Below, piece by piece: positions 49,471 to 57,913 of a stretch of DNA of 64,000 nucleotides. Within the stretch, counting starts at the first letter, position 1. The number at the start of each line of letters is the position of its first letter. Position numbers and translations under genes: made by a program. Below the pieces are notes generated by a model. That model was given only the letters and a program-made list of their open reading frames with translations, did no database searches and had not been told where the DNA came from. Source of the DNA: Talinum fruticosum (taxonomy: Eukaryota; Streptophyta; Magnoliopsida; Caryophyllales; Talinaceae); contig JAITYX010000003.1 in the NCBI GenBank assembly GCA_021018815.1, forward strand, positions 7,872,501-7,936,500, given 5' to 3'.

Positions 49471-49956
49471 CTCAAATAAAAACGTACAGAAATAAGAAAA
49501 TAAATAAATAACAGAAATAAATAATAATTTTTATATAATTTTAAATAGGCTTTAGTTCGCAATTTCAATGGATGAAATGGGAACTTCTGTTGAGGCTCAT
49601 ATCCTGGGTCGGTAAGTCACAGTAATGGACTAGATGAGAAGTACCTTTGACATATGGTCATATACCACATCAGGTTCCGATGAAAATTTCCCTAGAGAGT
49701 CCATCATACGGCCAAAAAGCACATAGAATACTGGAATCGACGCCCCGTGAATACCTGCCCCGATGCCTCCAAAAACCATGAGCAGATAGTCCAGTGCATC
49801 AGCAGCTGCAAACAACTTGGAAAACGGAACTCGCTTTTGGGTTCTGGAATTGGACACCTTTGGGTTGGTTTCGTGATCATGGTTCGGATCAGAAGAAGCA
49901 TCATGGTTCGGCACATCTTCTTCCATTTCCAATCTATGAGCTGGAAAACTCTCCAC
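29210..49956 (-). CDS. ABCB: ABCB (P-glycoprotein/MDR) full transporter, ten exons, three 1-base breaks
   Basis: This is a plasma-membrane-type ATP-driven exporter of subfamily B; plant relatives move auxin, malate or other small molecules. The order is TMD1-NBD1-TMD2-NBD2, and the joined exons would give about 1246 residues if the three missing bases were counted, normal for the family. NBD1 has Walker [10 protein letters not shown], signature [16 protein letters not shown] and Walker [16 protein letters not shown]2 has [37 protein letters not shown] and IVAHRLST. The wording is nearest to Arabidopsis ABCB13/ABCB14. Exons: 49956-49645, 33905-33851, 33764-33590, 33490-33291, 33140-32881, 32800-32487, 32326-32103, 32018-31269, 31179-30938, 30415-29210. 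All introns are GT-AG and phases agree. Exons 3, 4 and 8 each lack one base in a homopolymer. Confidence 0.9.
30938..31179 (-). CDS. ABCB: ABCB exon 9
   Basis: Encodes [40 protein letters not shown] and two membrane helices of TMD2. It ends AAIAE in phase 0. Confidence 0.92.
31269..32018 (-). CDS. ABCB: ABCB exon 8, one base missing
   Basis: Encodes [20 protein letters not shown], Walker [13 protein letters not shown] and the interdomain linker. The G-run at 31730-31733 has four bases where five keep the frame; the current frame stops a few codons later at GENMHH. The next frame runs on through the linker and TMD2 ([40 protein letters not shown]). Confidence 0.9.
32103..32326 (-). CDS. ABCB: ABCB exon 7
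   Basis: Encodes [20 protein letters not shown], then the Q-loop [11 protein letters not shown] and the helical subdomain up to LPDGYHTQ, phase 0. Confidence 0.92.
32487..32800 (-). CDS. ABCB: ABCB exon 6
   Basis: Encodes [20 protein letters not shown], the linker into NBD1, then [12 protein letters not shown] (A-loop Tyr) and Walker [10 protein letters not shown] (about 32529-32555). It ends FYDPSSG in phase 1. Confidence 0.92.
32881..33140 (-). CDS. ABCB: ABCB exon 5
   Basis: Starts [20 protein letters not shown] and ends [10 protein letters not shown] plus two bases. It covers the intracellular loop contacting the first nucleotide-binding domain and two more membrane helices. Confidence 0.9.
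33291..33490 (-). CDS. ABCB: ABCB exon 4, one base missing
   Basis: Encodes [20 protein letters not shown], then [20 protein letters not shown] and TISTVSKK. The A-run at 33333-33338 has six bases where seven keep the frame. The following frame reads [13 protein letters not shown], a conserved ABCB phrase. Confidence 0.88.
33590..33764 (-). CDS. ABCB: ABCB exon 3, one base missing
   Basis: Encodes [20 protein letters not shown] and continues LEAILK. The A-run at 33687-33691 has five bases where six keep the frame. After the gap the next frame reads [13 protein letters not shown] and [15 protein letters not shown], typical of intracellular loop 1. Confidence 0.88.
33851..33905 (-). CDS. ABCB: ABCB exon 2
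   Basis: 55 bp after TTTGCAG, encoding [18 protein letters not shown], the start of the second membrane helix. It ends in phase 1 before GTATGT. Confidence 0.88.
34056..34100 (+). repeat. Short LINE RT fragment, inverted relative to LINE A
   Basis: About 34 bp (ATTATAAAGGTTGACATTAG and onward to GACTATGGCA) are identical, in reverse orientation, to the RT core of the LINE at 35510-35545, which encodes [11 protein letters not shown]. Sequence on either side diverges. Confidence 0.55.
34541..38210 (-). mobile_element. LINE A (L1-type), degenerate, with 3' poly(A)
   Basis: Minus-strand order: ORF1-like start at 38207 ([18 protein letters not shown]), a DUF4283-like piece [16 protein letters not shown] near 37560, endonuclease, RT, decayed 3' part, then a run of about 14 A at 34541-34554. 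Lying in the sense direction of the host gene, it is carried in its pre-mRNA. Confidence 0.82.
34889..37285 (-). pseudogene. LINE A endonuclease-reverse transcriptase ORF2, degenerate
   Basis: The AP-type endonuclease begins [20 protein letters not shown] (about 37280) and includes [22 protein letters not shown] follows with [44 protein letters not shown] and the catalytic [10 protein letters not shown] (about 35200-35230), then PLKYLGVPL. Frame shifts and stops occur near 36050, 35820 and 35490. No complete zinc-finger or RNase H end is seen. Confidence 0.85.
38270..38720. repeat. AT-rich tandem repeat, about 110-bp units
   Basis: Three to four units share AAATACATAATATTAATATT, CTAATACTAACTCTAATTAG, AGGAAAT and TATATATAAGTTTAAA. 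TG/TA dinucleotide runs vary between units. Confidence 0.75.
39075..40500 (+). pseudogene. LINE B ORF1 (DUF4283-type nucleic-acid-binding protein), degenerate
   Basis: [20 protein letters not shown] is followed by an inserted MITE. It then resumes [47 protein letters not shown] and KWKPTKC-like [20 protein letters not shown]. The last part is a CCHC-type knuckle in which the second Cys is lost. ORF1 binds the LINE RNA in related elements. Confidence 0.7.
39423..39600. mobile_element. Tourist-like (PIF/Harbinger) MITE, 178 bp
   Basis: The ends are GGTCCTTTTCTATT and, reversed, GGCCCTGTTCTATT. The flanks are TAA on both sides (39420-39422 and 39601-39603). Removing the element and one TAA restores the LINE reading GGC ATT AAA TGT GCT (GIKCA), exactly as in the uninterrupted copy on the opposite strand near 47840. 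This proves the borders. Confidence 0.9.
40640..42140 (+). pseudogene. LINE B endonuclease/RT fragment, degenerate
   Basis: The endonuclease C-terminal part reads [20 protein letters not shown] and [19 protein letters not shown]. After a linker RT begins, with [39 protein letters not shown] and [20 protein letters not shown]. The sequence ends before the catalytic FADD block. Confidence 0.75.
42140..44513 (-). mobile_element. LINE C, 3' part (RT and zinc-finger region)
   Basis: Minus-strand RT pieces: [20 protein letters not shown] (44243-43977), [20 protein letters not shown] (43764-43573), a YVA-like region around 43350-43400, and a zf-RVT-like tail [20 protein letters not shown] followed by [20 protein letters not shown] (42434-42204). 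It is separated from its 5' part (46232-48170) by the solo LTR. Confidence 0.78.
44519..46231 (+). mobile_element. Solo LTR of the SIRE-like copia family
   Basis: It begins TGAAGACTCGGG and ends AACAAACCTTCA. The 5-bp target duplication GTGCA is exact (44514-44518 and 46232-46236). It aligns with 9205-10180 from about 44980 onward and with the reverse of 7621-9204. Its body is interrupted by a 295-bp CACTA MITE. The solo state implies loss of the interior by recombination between two LTRs. TATAAATAGAAGTC near 45356 is the likely promoter. Confidence 0.93.
45464..45758. mobile_element. CACTA MITE inside the solo LTR
   Basis: The left end CACTACAAAAAATATCCGAA and the right end (reversed) CGCTACAAAAAACACAAAAT form the TIR. 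The 3-bp duplication AAC is exact (45461-45463 and 45759-45761). Inside, GATGGGAATTCCGACGGG-type repeats form a partly palindromic hairpin. Joining the flanks restores the LTR sequence found at 9725-9750. Confidence 0.9.
46232..48170 (-). mobile_element. LINE C, 5' part (ORF1 and endonuclease region)
   Basis: It opens near 48150 with [12 protein letters not shown], and ORF1 includes [40 protein letters not shown] and [18 protein letters not shown]. Endonuclease pieces follow ([19 protein letters not shown] text near 46790; [20 protein letters not shown] at 46519-46460). It ends at the solo LTR and continues beyond it at 44513. Confidence 0.78.
48179..48233. repeat. (CTT)n-(ATT)n compound microsatellite
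   Basis: About ten TTC units run into about eight ATT units at the 5' edge of LINE C. Confidence 0.93.
48234..48988. other. AT-rich intron sequence, no gene
   Basis: No repeat family or frame is recognisable. Confidence 0.5.
48989..49025. repeat. (TA)n microsatellite
   Basis: About 18 TA units in ABCB intron 1. Confidence 0.93.
49411..49469. repeat. (AAT)n microsatellite near the ABCB exon 1 donor
   Basis: About 19 AAT units, some 175 bp inside intron 1. Confidence 0.93.
49645..49956 (-). CDS. ABCB: ABCB exon 1
   Basis: 104 codons from [13 protein letters not shown]. The hydrophilic head is followed by [20 protein letters not shown] and the first membrane helix through [19 protein letters not shown]. 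The exon ends ATG TCA AAG before GTACTT (phase 0). The first ATG was chosen because the frame upstream soon meets stops. Confidence 0.88.
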
Positions 49957-50276
49957 CTTGAGTTCAAGTGATAAGAGACAATAATAAGAGATAACAACAC
50001 TTTTAGCTTGACAGTCATGTAGGTTTTAATGATAGATCAACTCCATGAACATCCTTTTCCGCTCAGTAATGTGGAGGCTTTAGCAGTTGACTGTCTTCAA
50101 TTGTTTGTCACGAGCCTCATCAATACAGGACAGTACATAAATGAAAGTAGTGAGTGTTCCACCTATAAAAATCAAAGTCATACATGGTAGATTTTCGATT
50201 AGTCGTCGGTGGATCCTACTTCTTCAATTCAGTAGAGATTCTGTCACGATCATGTGGCTGCAGAGGTAAACAGTAT
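49957..50276 (-). promoter_or_regulatory. ABCB: ABCB upstream region, shortened by a copia insertion
   Basis: Only 320 bp separate the start codon from the LTR of the next element. On the minus strand TTTTTATAGGTGG near 50160-50173 is a weak TATA-like motif at about -210. No other element is clear. Confidence 0.35.
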
Positions 50277-51896
50277 TGGTTTCCTCCATAATTGGTGAGA
50301 TCCACTCAATCAATAAATTAAAAAAGCAAAAAAAGAAAAAGAAAGTTACTGCAAGTCACGAATAATTGAAGGAGTGAAGTAGTGAGTGATTTTCTTGAAA
50401 CATTAAATAGTCTTGACTGAGAGATGGCCAATGTTAAGGTTGCCACCCAATACTGATTACCTAGTCCACTAGATTGAGATTGAAGAAAAATTACTGACTA
50501 GAGAAGACTTTTGTGGATGATTTTGCAGAACAATTAACTGGCAAAAAGGAAAAGTTAACTCTTGGTTCCTTATAAGTTGGGAGCTTCTAGACATGGTAAT
50601 TGGGTCATTCGATTCGGGTTCGATTTGAATTAAGTTTGGTTCGAATCAACTTTGGGTTGAGCTCGTTCGGGTAGGATTCGGTTTCGGTTCGGGTAAAATT
50701 CGATTTTGGTAAACTTTGGGTCCATCTCATTCGGGTTCGGTTCGATTAATTTCGTATCCGATTAACTTTGAGTGAATTTAAGTCGGGTCGGTTTTGATTC
50801 GGGTTGGGTCAATTTCATTTCCAGCATGTTTTGGATATGATTTCGGGTCAACTTTAAATCAGGTCGGGTCTCTTTTGGGTCGGTAGATATCGGGTCTAGT
50901 CAATTTCGTATCGAGTTGAATTCTAATTGGGTTACTTGTTTCAATTGTAACTTTCTCGTCCGAACTCGATTGATGTGATTCTTGATTCGTAGGAAAACTT
51001 ATTAAATCTACTTTTAAATAAATGTATTAAAATGGAAAACCCAAATATAATTCCAATACAGGCCATAAATTACATACATATACATATAGTTATCATTTCT
51101 TTATCTCAACAAATATATAAAAAGAATGTCAAAACTTATATAAACATATTTTAGTTTGAGTTGGATTGGATTAGATTCAAGTCGGGTCAAACTCGGATTC
51201 GGGTGGGTTGGGTTCGGATCACTTGAATTCGGCTTGAATTGGTTTGGGTCCGAATCGGTTCGGATTTGATTCGGTTCGGGTCATTTTGAGTTCGGGTCTT
51301 AATCATGTCAATTATATTTCGGATCAATTAGGTTTTGGGATCGGGCCATTTCGGTTTGGATCCGAATCGAGTTCATTATATTTCAAATCGATTTAGTTTT
51401 GGCCTGGTTCAATTTCGAGTTCGGGTCAAAATTTGTTGAACTATTTCGGATGTCATTCCATTCGACCTCGTTTGGTTTGGATCAGTTTTTCCAGGTTTAG
51501 GAGCTTCAAATGTGTTGTAGATACACACCAAAAATTGAGAGATACTAACTAGTAAAGTGAATACTAGGTGAGAGTGTTACCACAAAAACTATACGAGGGA
51601 AATCCACCAAAAATTAGGTGAGATTAATTTTGTACTCCATCCCGAATGGGGAGGTATTGAGTACATACCCTCTAATTTATTTAACAGAGATAATATTATA
51701 ATCTTACTATTTAAATAGTGGAAGTATACTTTTTGGACAAACATGTCTCATGGTTTTTCCCTTCGTCTTGGAGAGTTTTCCACTTAAAAATTCGTGTGTC
51801 TCTATCGATTATATTTTCATAATTTTATTGCCCATATTAAATCACATAAAGAGGGAAAAAGGTACGTTTATGCTATATGGAACTCGCCTTTTTCCA
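50277..51896 (+). repeat. 5' LTR of the old copia element, interrupted by an hAT-like element
   Basis: It starts TGGTTTCCTCCATAATTGGT and ends GCCTTTTTCCA. Without the 912-bp insertion and its 8-bp duplicate it is about 700 bp long. Confidence 0.85.
50588..51499. mobile_element. hAT-like non-autonomous element, GGTTCGG-rich
   Basis: The 8-bp target duplication GGAGCTTC is exact (50580-50587 and 51500-51507). The ends are TAGACATGG and, reversed, TAAACCTGG. The body is full of degenerate TTCGGGTTCGG/GGGTCGGGT phrases and has no frame. The 8-bp duplication and TAG-type ends place it in hAT. Confidence 0.85.
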
Positions 51897-51901
51897 GCGA
51901 G

Positions 51902-51912
51902 TGGTATCGAGC
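51902..51912 (+). other. Primer binding site of the old copia element
   Basis: TGGTATCGAGC, five bases past the LTR end, complementary to Met tRNA. Confidence 0.85.
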
Positions 51913-52018
51913 TTAGGTTGAGCAACCATGTACCATGTATGATTCAAGATGGAGAGTATTACAATGGTGACATGGTTAAACTAATAGTAAATAACTATCC
52001 TTACTATAGAAGTCCATA

Positions 52019-52740
52019 ATGGAGGATCACATAATTTACAAAGACCTTGTTAAGCTCATGCTGAATGAGGAGATGCCATTAGGCAAAGATGAAAAGGATT
52101 ACACGAGTGTTAAACCGTAAAGTTGTTCCAATGATTCGAAGTACATTAATGGGAGCTTGTTCGAGCATGTGTTAACCGTTGATCATGCATATAAAGTTTG
52201 GACACACCTTAATTCGTTATCCAAAACAAGACTCCATGTAACAAAGCCTAACTTGTAAGATGGTTGGTGAAGTTGGAGTACAAGAACCACTAAAATATGA
52301 TTGAGCACTCAAACACATTCAAGGAGATCATAAATTAATTGTCAAAGATCGAGATGAACCTTAGAGATGAACTGGAGGCATTACTACTTCTTAGCTTACT
52401 TCCCGAGAGTTGGAACACGTTGATGGTTACATCAAGTAACTCCTCTCCGGAAGGTAGATTGACGATGGATAATGTCACAAATAGTCTCCTAAAAAGACCA
52501 GAAGAAAAGAAAAAGGCATTTCGATACAATCCAAAGCCAATGTTGTTGAGAACCGTAATAGAAGTGATAATCGTAAAAGAAACAATGGACATGCAAAGTC
52601 CATGTGGAGATCAAAATCTCGCTTCGAAAATGTTTGCTATTAGTGTAGCGAGTCGAGGCCACAAGAAATCTAAGTGTCAAATTCTCAAGAAGGATCATAA
52701 AGTCGGAAAAGTTAAACCAAATGAGATTGAATAGAATAGA
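52019..52740 (+). pseudogene. Copia gag, degenerate
   Basis: It begins MEDHIIYKDLVKLMLNEEMP, then HVLTVDHAYKVWTHLNSLSK. After frame shifts ELEALLLLSLLPESWNTLMV and SPEGRLTMDNVTNSLLKRPE follow, the usual gag signature. A CCHC knuckle (GHKKSKC) near 52660-52680 is broken by a stop. Confidence 0.78.
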
Positions 52741-52829
52741 GAAAGAATAACATTATCGTCATTACAACCAAAAATGAACAGGAGGTGTCATTATTGAAGA
52801 AGAAAATTACATTAATCCCCGATTGATAA

Positions 52830-54209
52830 TGGTTCATGGATTGTTGACTCAGGGTGCTTGTTTCAATGTCACTCCACATGAACGTTGTTTCTTATCTTAC
52901 CAAAATGGTGATTGTGATACTATCAAGATGGAAAACCACATTTCAACAAAATTGTTTGTATAAGTGAGGTCACTGTGATGGTCGACACTAGTTGCAAACT
53001 CATGTTAAAGGATACATGTTCCATATATGCACCTCAATCTTATTTGGGCTGGGAAACTTGATGATGTTAGTTTGATCATCCACTTCGGTGGTGGAAAATG
53101 GAAGCTTACCAATGGAAGCCTAGTTGTTGTTAAAGGAATAAAGGAAGGTTCCTTGTATATTATGCAAGGAAATTAGTGCCAAAGGAAAGTTAATATTACA
53201 CATCACAACTAAAAAATTTAGAGTTACACATCACAACTAAAAAATTTAGAGTTGCAGCACAAGAGGCTTGGGCACATCGGTGAGAAAGGATTGCAAATCC
53301 TTGTTAGAAAAGAACACATACCCTAGTTAAAAGGCAAATTACTTGAGCTTTGTAATGATTGTTTGGCTGGAAAATAACATAAGGTCAAATTTCAGAAAAG
53401 TTTCAGACCTAGTAGGACAAAACACTTTCATAAGTTGGTGTATACTCGATGTATGTTTCATGACTTAAAAGTCACTTGGTAGTGCATTGTATTTCATCAC
53501 TTTCATTGATGTCCATTTAAGAAAAGTTTGGGTCTTTTTGTTGAGATAAAAGATCAAGTACTTGAATCATTCAAGGAGTTTCATGTTGGGTAGAACAAGA
53601 GACTGGTAAAAACTAAAATGTATTCAAGTCGACAATGGTGGAGAATACCATGGTCCCTTCAAGACATACTAGAAGTTGCATGGAATCGGACTTGAGAAGA
53701 TGCCACCAAAAACACCACAGTTAAAATGGTCTAGTAGAGAGGATAAATTAGACCATCAAAGAAAGAGTTTGATGTATGCTTTCACATGTAAAACTCCCTA
53801 AGTCATTTTGGAAACAAGTCTGTGAAGATCGCAATTGACATTATCGGCCTTTCACCATGAGTTCCTTTGGATAGAGATATCCAAGAGGAAGTTTGGCCGG
53901 GAAAGAAGGCATCCTAAAACCAATTGAAGGTGTTTAATTGTTGTACAATTGTCCATTATCCGAAGGTGAAGAGAGCCAAACTTGATTCAAAGACAAACGA
54001 GTTTTACCTCGTTACATTGAGAGATGAATTTGGCTATCAACATTGGGATCCTGTGAACAAAAGGATTGTGAGAATTCAAGATGTTATGTTATTTGAGGAT
54101 CAAATCATTAAAGATGTCAAATCTAGAAGTTTAAAACCAAAGGTCATTAAAAATATTGAGCCCGATTTATTTTCTATGTTTTGTGGCAATTCAAGGGAGG
54201 ACACAATTA
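52830..54209 (+). pseudogene. Copia protease and integrase, degenerate
   Basis: The protease motif WIVDSGCLFQCHSTP is at about 52838-52885. Pre-integrase text LQHKRLGHIGEKGLQILVRK and CNDCLAGK appears at 53253-53375, and integrase core text SALYFITFIDVHLRKVWVFL near 53480-53540. The C-terminal part (YPKVKRAKLDSKTNEFYLVT, 53924-54200) is split off by the PIF-like element at 54210. Confidence 0.75.
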
Positions 54210-54416
54210 GGCTCTGTTTGCTATGGAAAATTGGAATGGAGTGGAATGAAGTTAGGGAATGATACCTAAGAAGTTAGGTGTGGAACTTGAATATTTTCTT
54301 CAAGTGTTTGGTAGAGAACATAAATGAAATCAAGTTCTAGTTTTTGTTATTTGGTTGTTAACCATGGAATGAAATAAAAATTATTTTATTTTTTAAAATA
54401 TTATATATAGTTGTAA

Positions 54417-54417
<1 letters not shown>

Positions 54418-54466
<49 letters not shown>
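54418..54466. repeat. (ATT)n microsatellite
   Basis: About 16 units inside the PIF-like element, followed by ATC units. Confidence 0.93.
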
Positions 54467-54702
54467 CATCATCATTTGATTCAATAAAAGTTGTAACTCG
54501 TCATCATATTTGCTGATAATTGAGTCTTATATTTATTTAATTTTTTTAATCAACTATCTTATTATAAATTTTTCAATGATTAATAACTTTTCTTTATAAT
54601 ATTTAGTAAACTATTTTCTGACAAAAAAATTATATATAAAAATAATAATAATAACAACAACAACAACAAAAACAAAAACAAAATACTCCAACCTAATAAT
54701 GA

Positions 54703-54703
<1 letters not shown>

Positions 54704-54773
<70 letters not shown>
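54704..54773. repeat. (AAT)n microsatellite
   Basis: About 23 units, on the other arm of the PIF-like element. Confidence 0.93.
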
Positions 54774-54775
<2 letters not shown>

Positions 54776-55219
54776 TAGCAAAATTTTTAATATTAGGCTA
54801 ATTTTTTTATAATAATCATAAACCGATACCTAAGGGATAGAGAATTGACCCCCTCCTATTTGGGGGATTCAAATCCCTTGTTTTGAGGGAATTTAAAACC
54901 TGTAAATTTCAAGTTCCACCTTCAAAATGCCTCAAGCAAACAATTGAAAAAGGAACTTAACTAGAGTATTCAAGTTCCATTCCACTTTTCCCCAAACAAA
55001 CAGGGCTTTAGTAATGATCAAGCTGGTACACATGCAAATCCTATCCCCTCCTCTAATGATGATTAAGGGAAAGATTCAAATTCATCCGACTCGAAACTAT
55101 CAAGTAAGAAGTGCGCCAAGAGCCTCAATTAAGGCGATCAACAAGAGAAAAGCGACCATTCATAAGACATAACTCAAACGAGTAAATTTATTGCAAATGA
55201 GGAGGATCTTAAGAGTTAC

Positions 55220-56640
55220 AAAGAAGTCATGGTAAATAGTTATAAATTCGAATGGTTGAAAGCCAAGCAAAAAAAAAATGTGATCCTTGCATGAGAATCA
55301 TACTTATAATCTTGTAGAGCTACCTAAAGGAAGAAGAGCCTTAAAAAACAAATAGGTGTATAGGCTTAAAATCGAATAAAATAATTCAAAACCAAGGTAT
55401 AAACCCTTATTGGTCGTAAAGGGCTCTAGTTAGAAGAAAAGAATTGATTTTGAAGAAATAATCTCTTTGTTGCTAAAACCATGATCCATCAAAGCTGTCC
55501 TTGGTCTAGCTATTAGTCTAGGCATGGAGATTGAGCAACTTGATGCCAAAATAATGTTTCGTCATGGCGACCTAGAGAAGAAAATTTACGTGGAGCAACA
55601 TGATGGGTTTGGCCTTGAAGGAAAAGAAAATTTGGTTTTCAACTTAAAAAGAGTCCTTATGATCTAAAACAAGAGCCAAAATAGTGGTACAAGAAGTTAA
55701 ACTCTTTCATGGTCGATAATAATTTCAAGAAGACACTCACAAATCATTGTCTTATAAAGAAATATGTTAGTGGCAATTTTAGTATATTGTTACTTTATGT
55801 TGATAGGCATGATCTAAAGAAAATAGTTGCCCTGAAAAAGGCGTTAAATAAATAATTTTCCATGAAAGATTTGGGCTTAGCAAAACAAATCCTTGTGTAT
55901 AAATAACTGAAACAAACCCAAGAGGTTATCATAGCTATCCTAATAGAGATATGTTGAAAAATTGTTGGAAAGAGTCAACATCCATAAGGCTAACCCTAGT
56001 AGCACATCACTCATTGTACAATTTAAGTTGACAACAAAGCCAAGTTGGACAAATGAGAAAGAAAAGGTAGAGATGAAATGTCCCACATTCATCCATTGTA
56101 GGCAATCTCGTGTATACCACAATATTACGAGGCCCAATATTGCCTATGTTATGGGTGTCCTAAGTCGGTTCTTAATTAACAATGAAAAAAACACTAGTTA
56201 GCGGTAGAATAGATACTGCAATAATACAGCGGGGAAGTAAAAAGTGCTTATACTTTGGTGGAGGGAAACCTCTGTTAGAGTGATACATGGATGTTGATAT
56301 GGCCTGTGATACTAATGCGATAAAATTAACATTAATTAGGTTATTTGACCACTTTTATAGGGGAGCTGTTTCTTGGTTGTCTAAACTCCAAAATTGTGTG
56401 GCTCTATAGACCATCGAGGTCAAGTATATTGCTACTACTGAAGCATGTGAAGAGATATTATGGATGAAAAATTTTCTTACTCAAGTTGGGTCACGAGCAA
56501 TAAACTATGTGGCGCAAAGCGCTATACACTTAACCCAATAACTCCACTTTTACCTCCTGTTCAAAACATATTGTTATTCACAACCATTGGATTAAGGAGG
56601 TGTTGAAAGATAAACTCCTACAATTTTAAAAAGTCCATAC
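55220..56640 (+). pseudogene. Copia reverse transcriptase and RNase H, degenerate
   Basis: RT text GMEIEQLDAKIMFRHGDLEK and KIYVEQHDGFGLEG lies near 55520-55620. A YVD-type region around 55795-55805 (LLYVDR) has lost the second catalytic Asp. MKDLGLAKQIL follows. RNase H text SWLSKLQNCVAL-like is at 56370-56405 and KYIATTEACEEILWMKNF-like at about 56424-56475. Many stops are present. Confidence 0.72.
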
Positions 56641-56737
56641 CAATGAAAATTGGTCTGACATAATGACCAGAGTAATACCGAGCATAAAGTTCGAAAAATT
56701 TTAAAAAGGTGCCAATGTGGTGTCCCCAATTGAGTCA

Positions 56738-56749
56738 AGAGGGGAAGAT
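56738..56749 (+). other. Polypurine tract of the old copia element
   Basis: AAGAGGGGAAGA, three bases before the 3' LTR start TGGATTC. Confidence 0.75.
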
Positions 56750-56988
56750 TTTTGGATTCTCACCATAATTAGTGAGACTCACACGATGGATAAATTTAAA
56801 AAAAAAAAAAGAAAAGAAAGCTACTACAGCTCACCAGAACTGGAGTGAAGTGGTGAGTGATACTCTTGAAGCATTAAATAGTCTTGACTTCAAAAGATGG
56901 CCATGTCAAGGTTGAGAGCCAGTAAATTGAAGAAAAATTAGTGACTAGAGAAGACATTTGTGGATGCTTTTGAGGAACAATTAACTGG

Positions 56989-57212
56989 CATAAGGAAAAG
57001 CCAGCTCTTGCTCTTTAGATATTGGGAGCTTCGGGTGTATAGACACGCACCAAAAGTTGAGATATACTAACTTGTGAGGTGAATACTAGTTACAGAGAGG
57101 CATAAGTAAAAGCTAGCTCTTGCTCTTTAGATATTGGGAGCTTCGGGTGTGTAGACATGCACCAAAAGTTGAGATATACTAACTTGTGAAGTGAATACTA
57201 GTTAGAGAGAGT
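56989..57212 (+). repeat. 112-bp tandem duplication within the 3' LTR
   Basis: The units CATAAGGAAAAGCCAGCTCT and CATAAGTAAAAGCTAGCTCT start 112 bp apart and stay nearly identical to their ends. The left LTR has a single copy. Confidence 0.88.
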
Positions 57213-57215
57213 TAC

Positions 57216-57913
57216 TAGAGGTGAGCACAGATAGGTTTGGTTTGACGGATTTTAGTTAAATTAATCAGAATCTTCGTTTTATAAAAATATAAACCTAAAT
57301 TATAATTAGATAAATCAATTAAGTGTAAATCGGTTAACCAATTTAGTAAATTCGTCTCAATGATTAACCGGATACGTTAAAGAAAAATTTCTCATCTCCT
57401 CTTGCTCACATATTTAATTTTTGATGTATTTTCTTTATTTAATATTCTATCATTTAATGTGAGTATACAGTAATTACCAATGGCCACTGCTTGGTGCCCA
57501 ACTAATCCGGTGCCTAACTGGAGAAGTGCAAGTGATCAGAGAGCAAGTATGGCAAGCAAAGTAAAAGTACTAGTCTTCCATATTTCTACTTTTTAAAAAT
57601 TTTCATACAAATTAGATTTGGGCTTACTGTTATGGGCTAATGGCCTGCGTATTGGCTAACTATTACCCCCATTTAGTTACAAGCATATACCTAGATGATA
57701 GACATAAAAAAATTAAAAATCATAACCTTCACCATCACAAGATTTGTGAAGAAAAATTTAAATTAGTCAGGTTCGGTTTGATTAACTGAAAGATTCTAAA
57801 ATCATGAACAGTAATTGTAATTGGATTTTTTAATCGGTTCGGCTAATGAAAAATTGGTTCAATTTGGCCTATTTTTTATTCAATTTATTGGTTCTGGTTT
57901 TTTCTCACCCCTT
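57216..57913. mobile_element. Second hAT-like non-autonomous element
   Basis: The ends are TAGAGGTGAGCAC and, reversed, AAGGGGTGAGAAA. The 8-bp duplication is AGAGTTAC (57208-57215) and AGTGTTAC (57914-57921), one mismatch. It has GGTTYGG-type phrases at both ends and an AT-rich middle, and no frame. Confidence 0.75.

Larger units (their letters stand above)
33906..49644 (-). other. ABCB: ABCB intron 1, 15.7 kb, TE-filled
   Basis: Donor AAAG/GTACTT at 49645/49644 and acceptor TTTGCAG at 33906-33912. It contains three LINE copies, a solo LTR with a CACTA MITE in it, a Tourist-like MITE and several microsatellites. The other eight introns are 80-522 bp. Confidence 0.82.
54210..55007. mobile_element. 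PIF/Harbinger-like element with two AAT microsatellites
   Basis: It is flanked by TTA (54207-54209 and 55008-55010). The left end GGCTCTGTTTGCTATGGAAA and the right end (reversed) AGCCCTGTTTGTTTGGGGAA are inverted and share GGAATGGA further in. It contains (ATT)n at 54418-54466 and (AAT)n at 54704-54773. No transposase is present. Confidence 0.75.

Noticed and set aside
49275..49568. Minus-strand frame with a long Leu run
   Set aside because: Translated AAT microsatellite inside ABCB intron 1.
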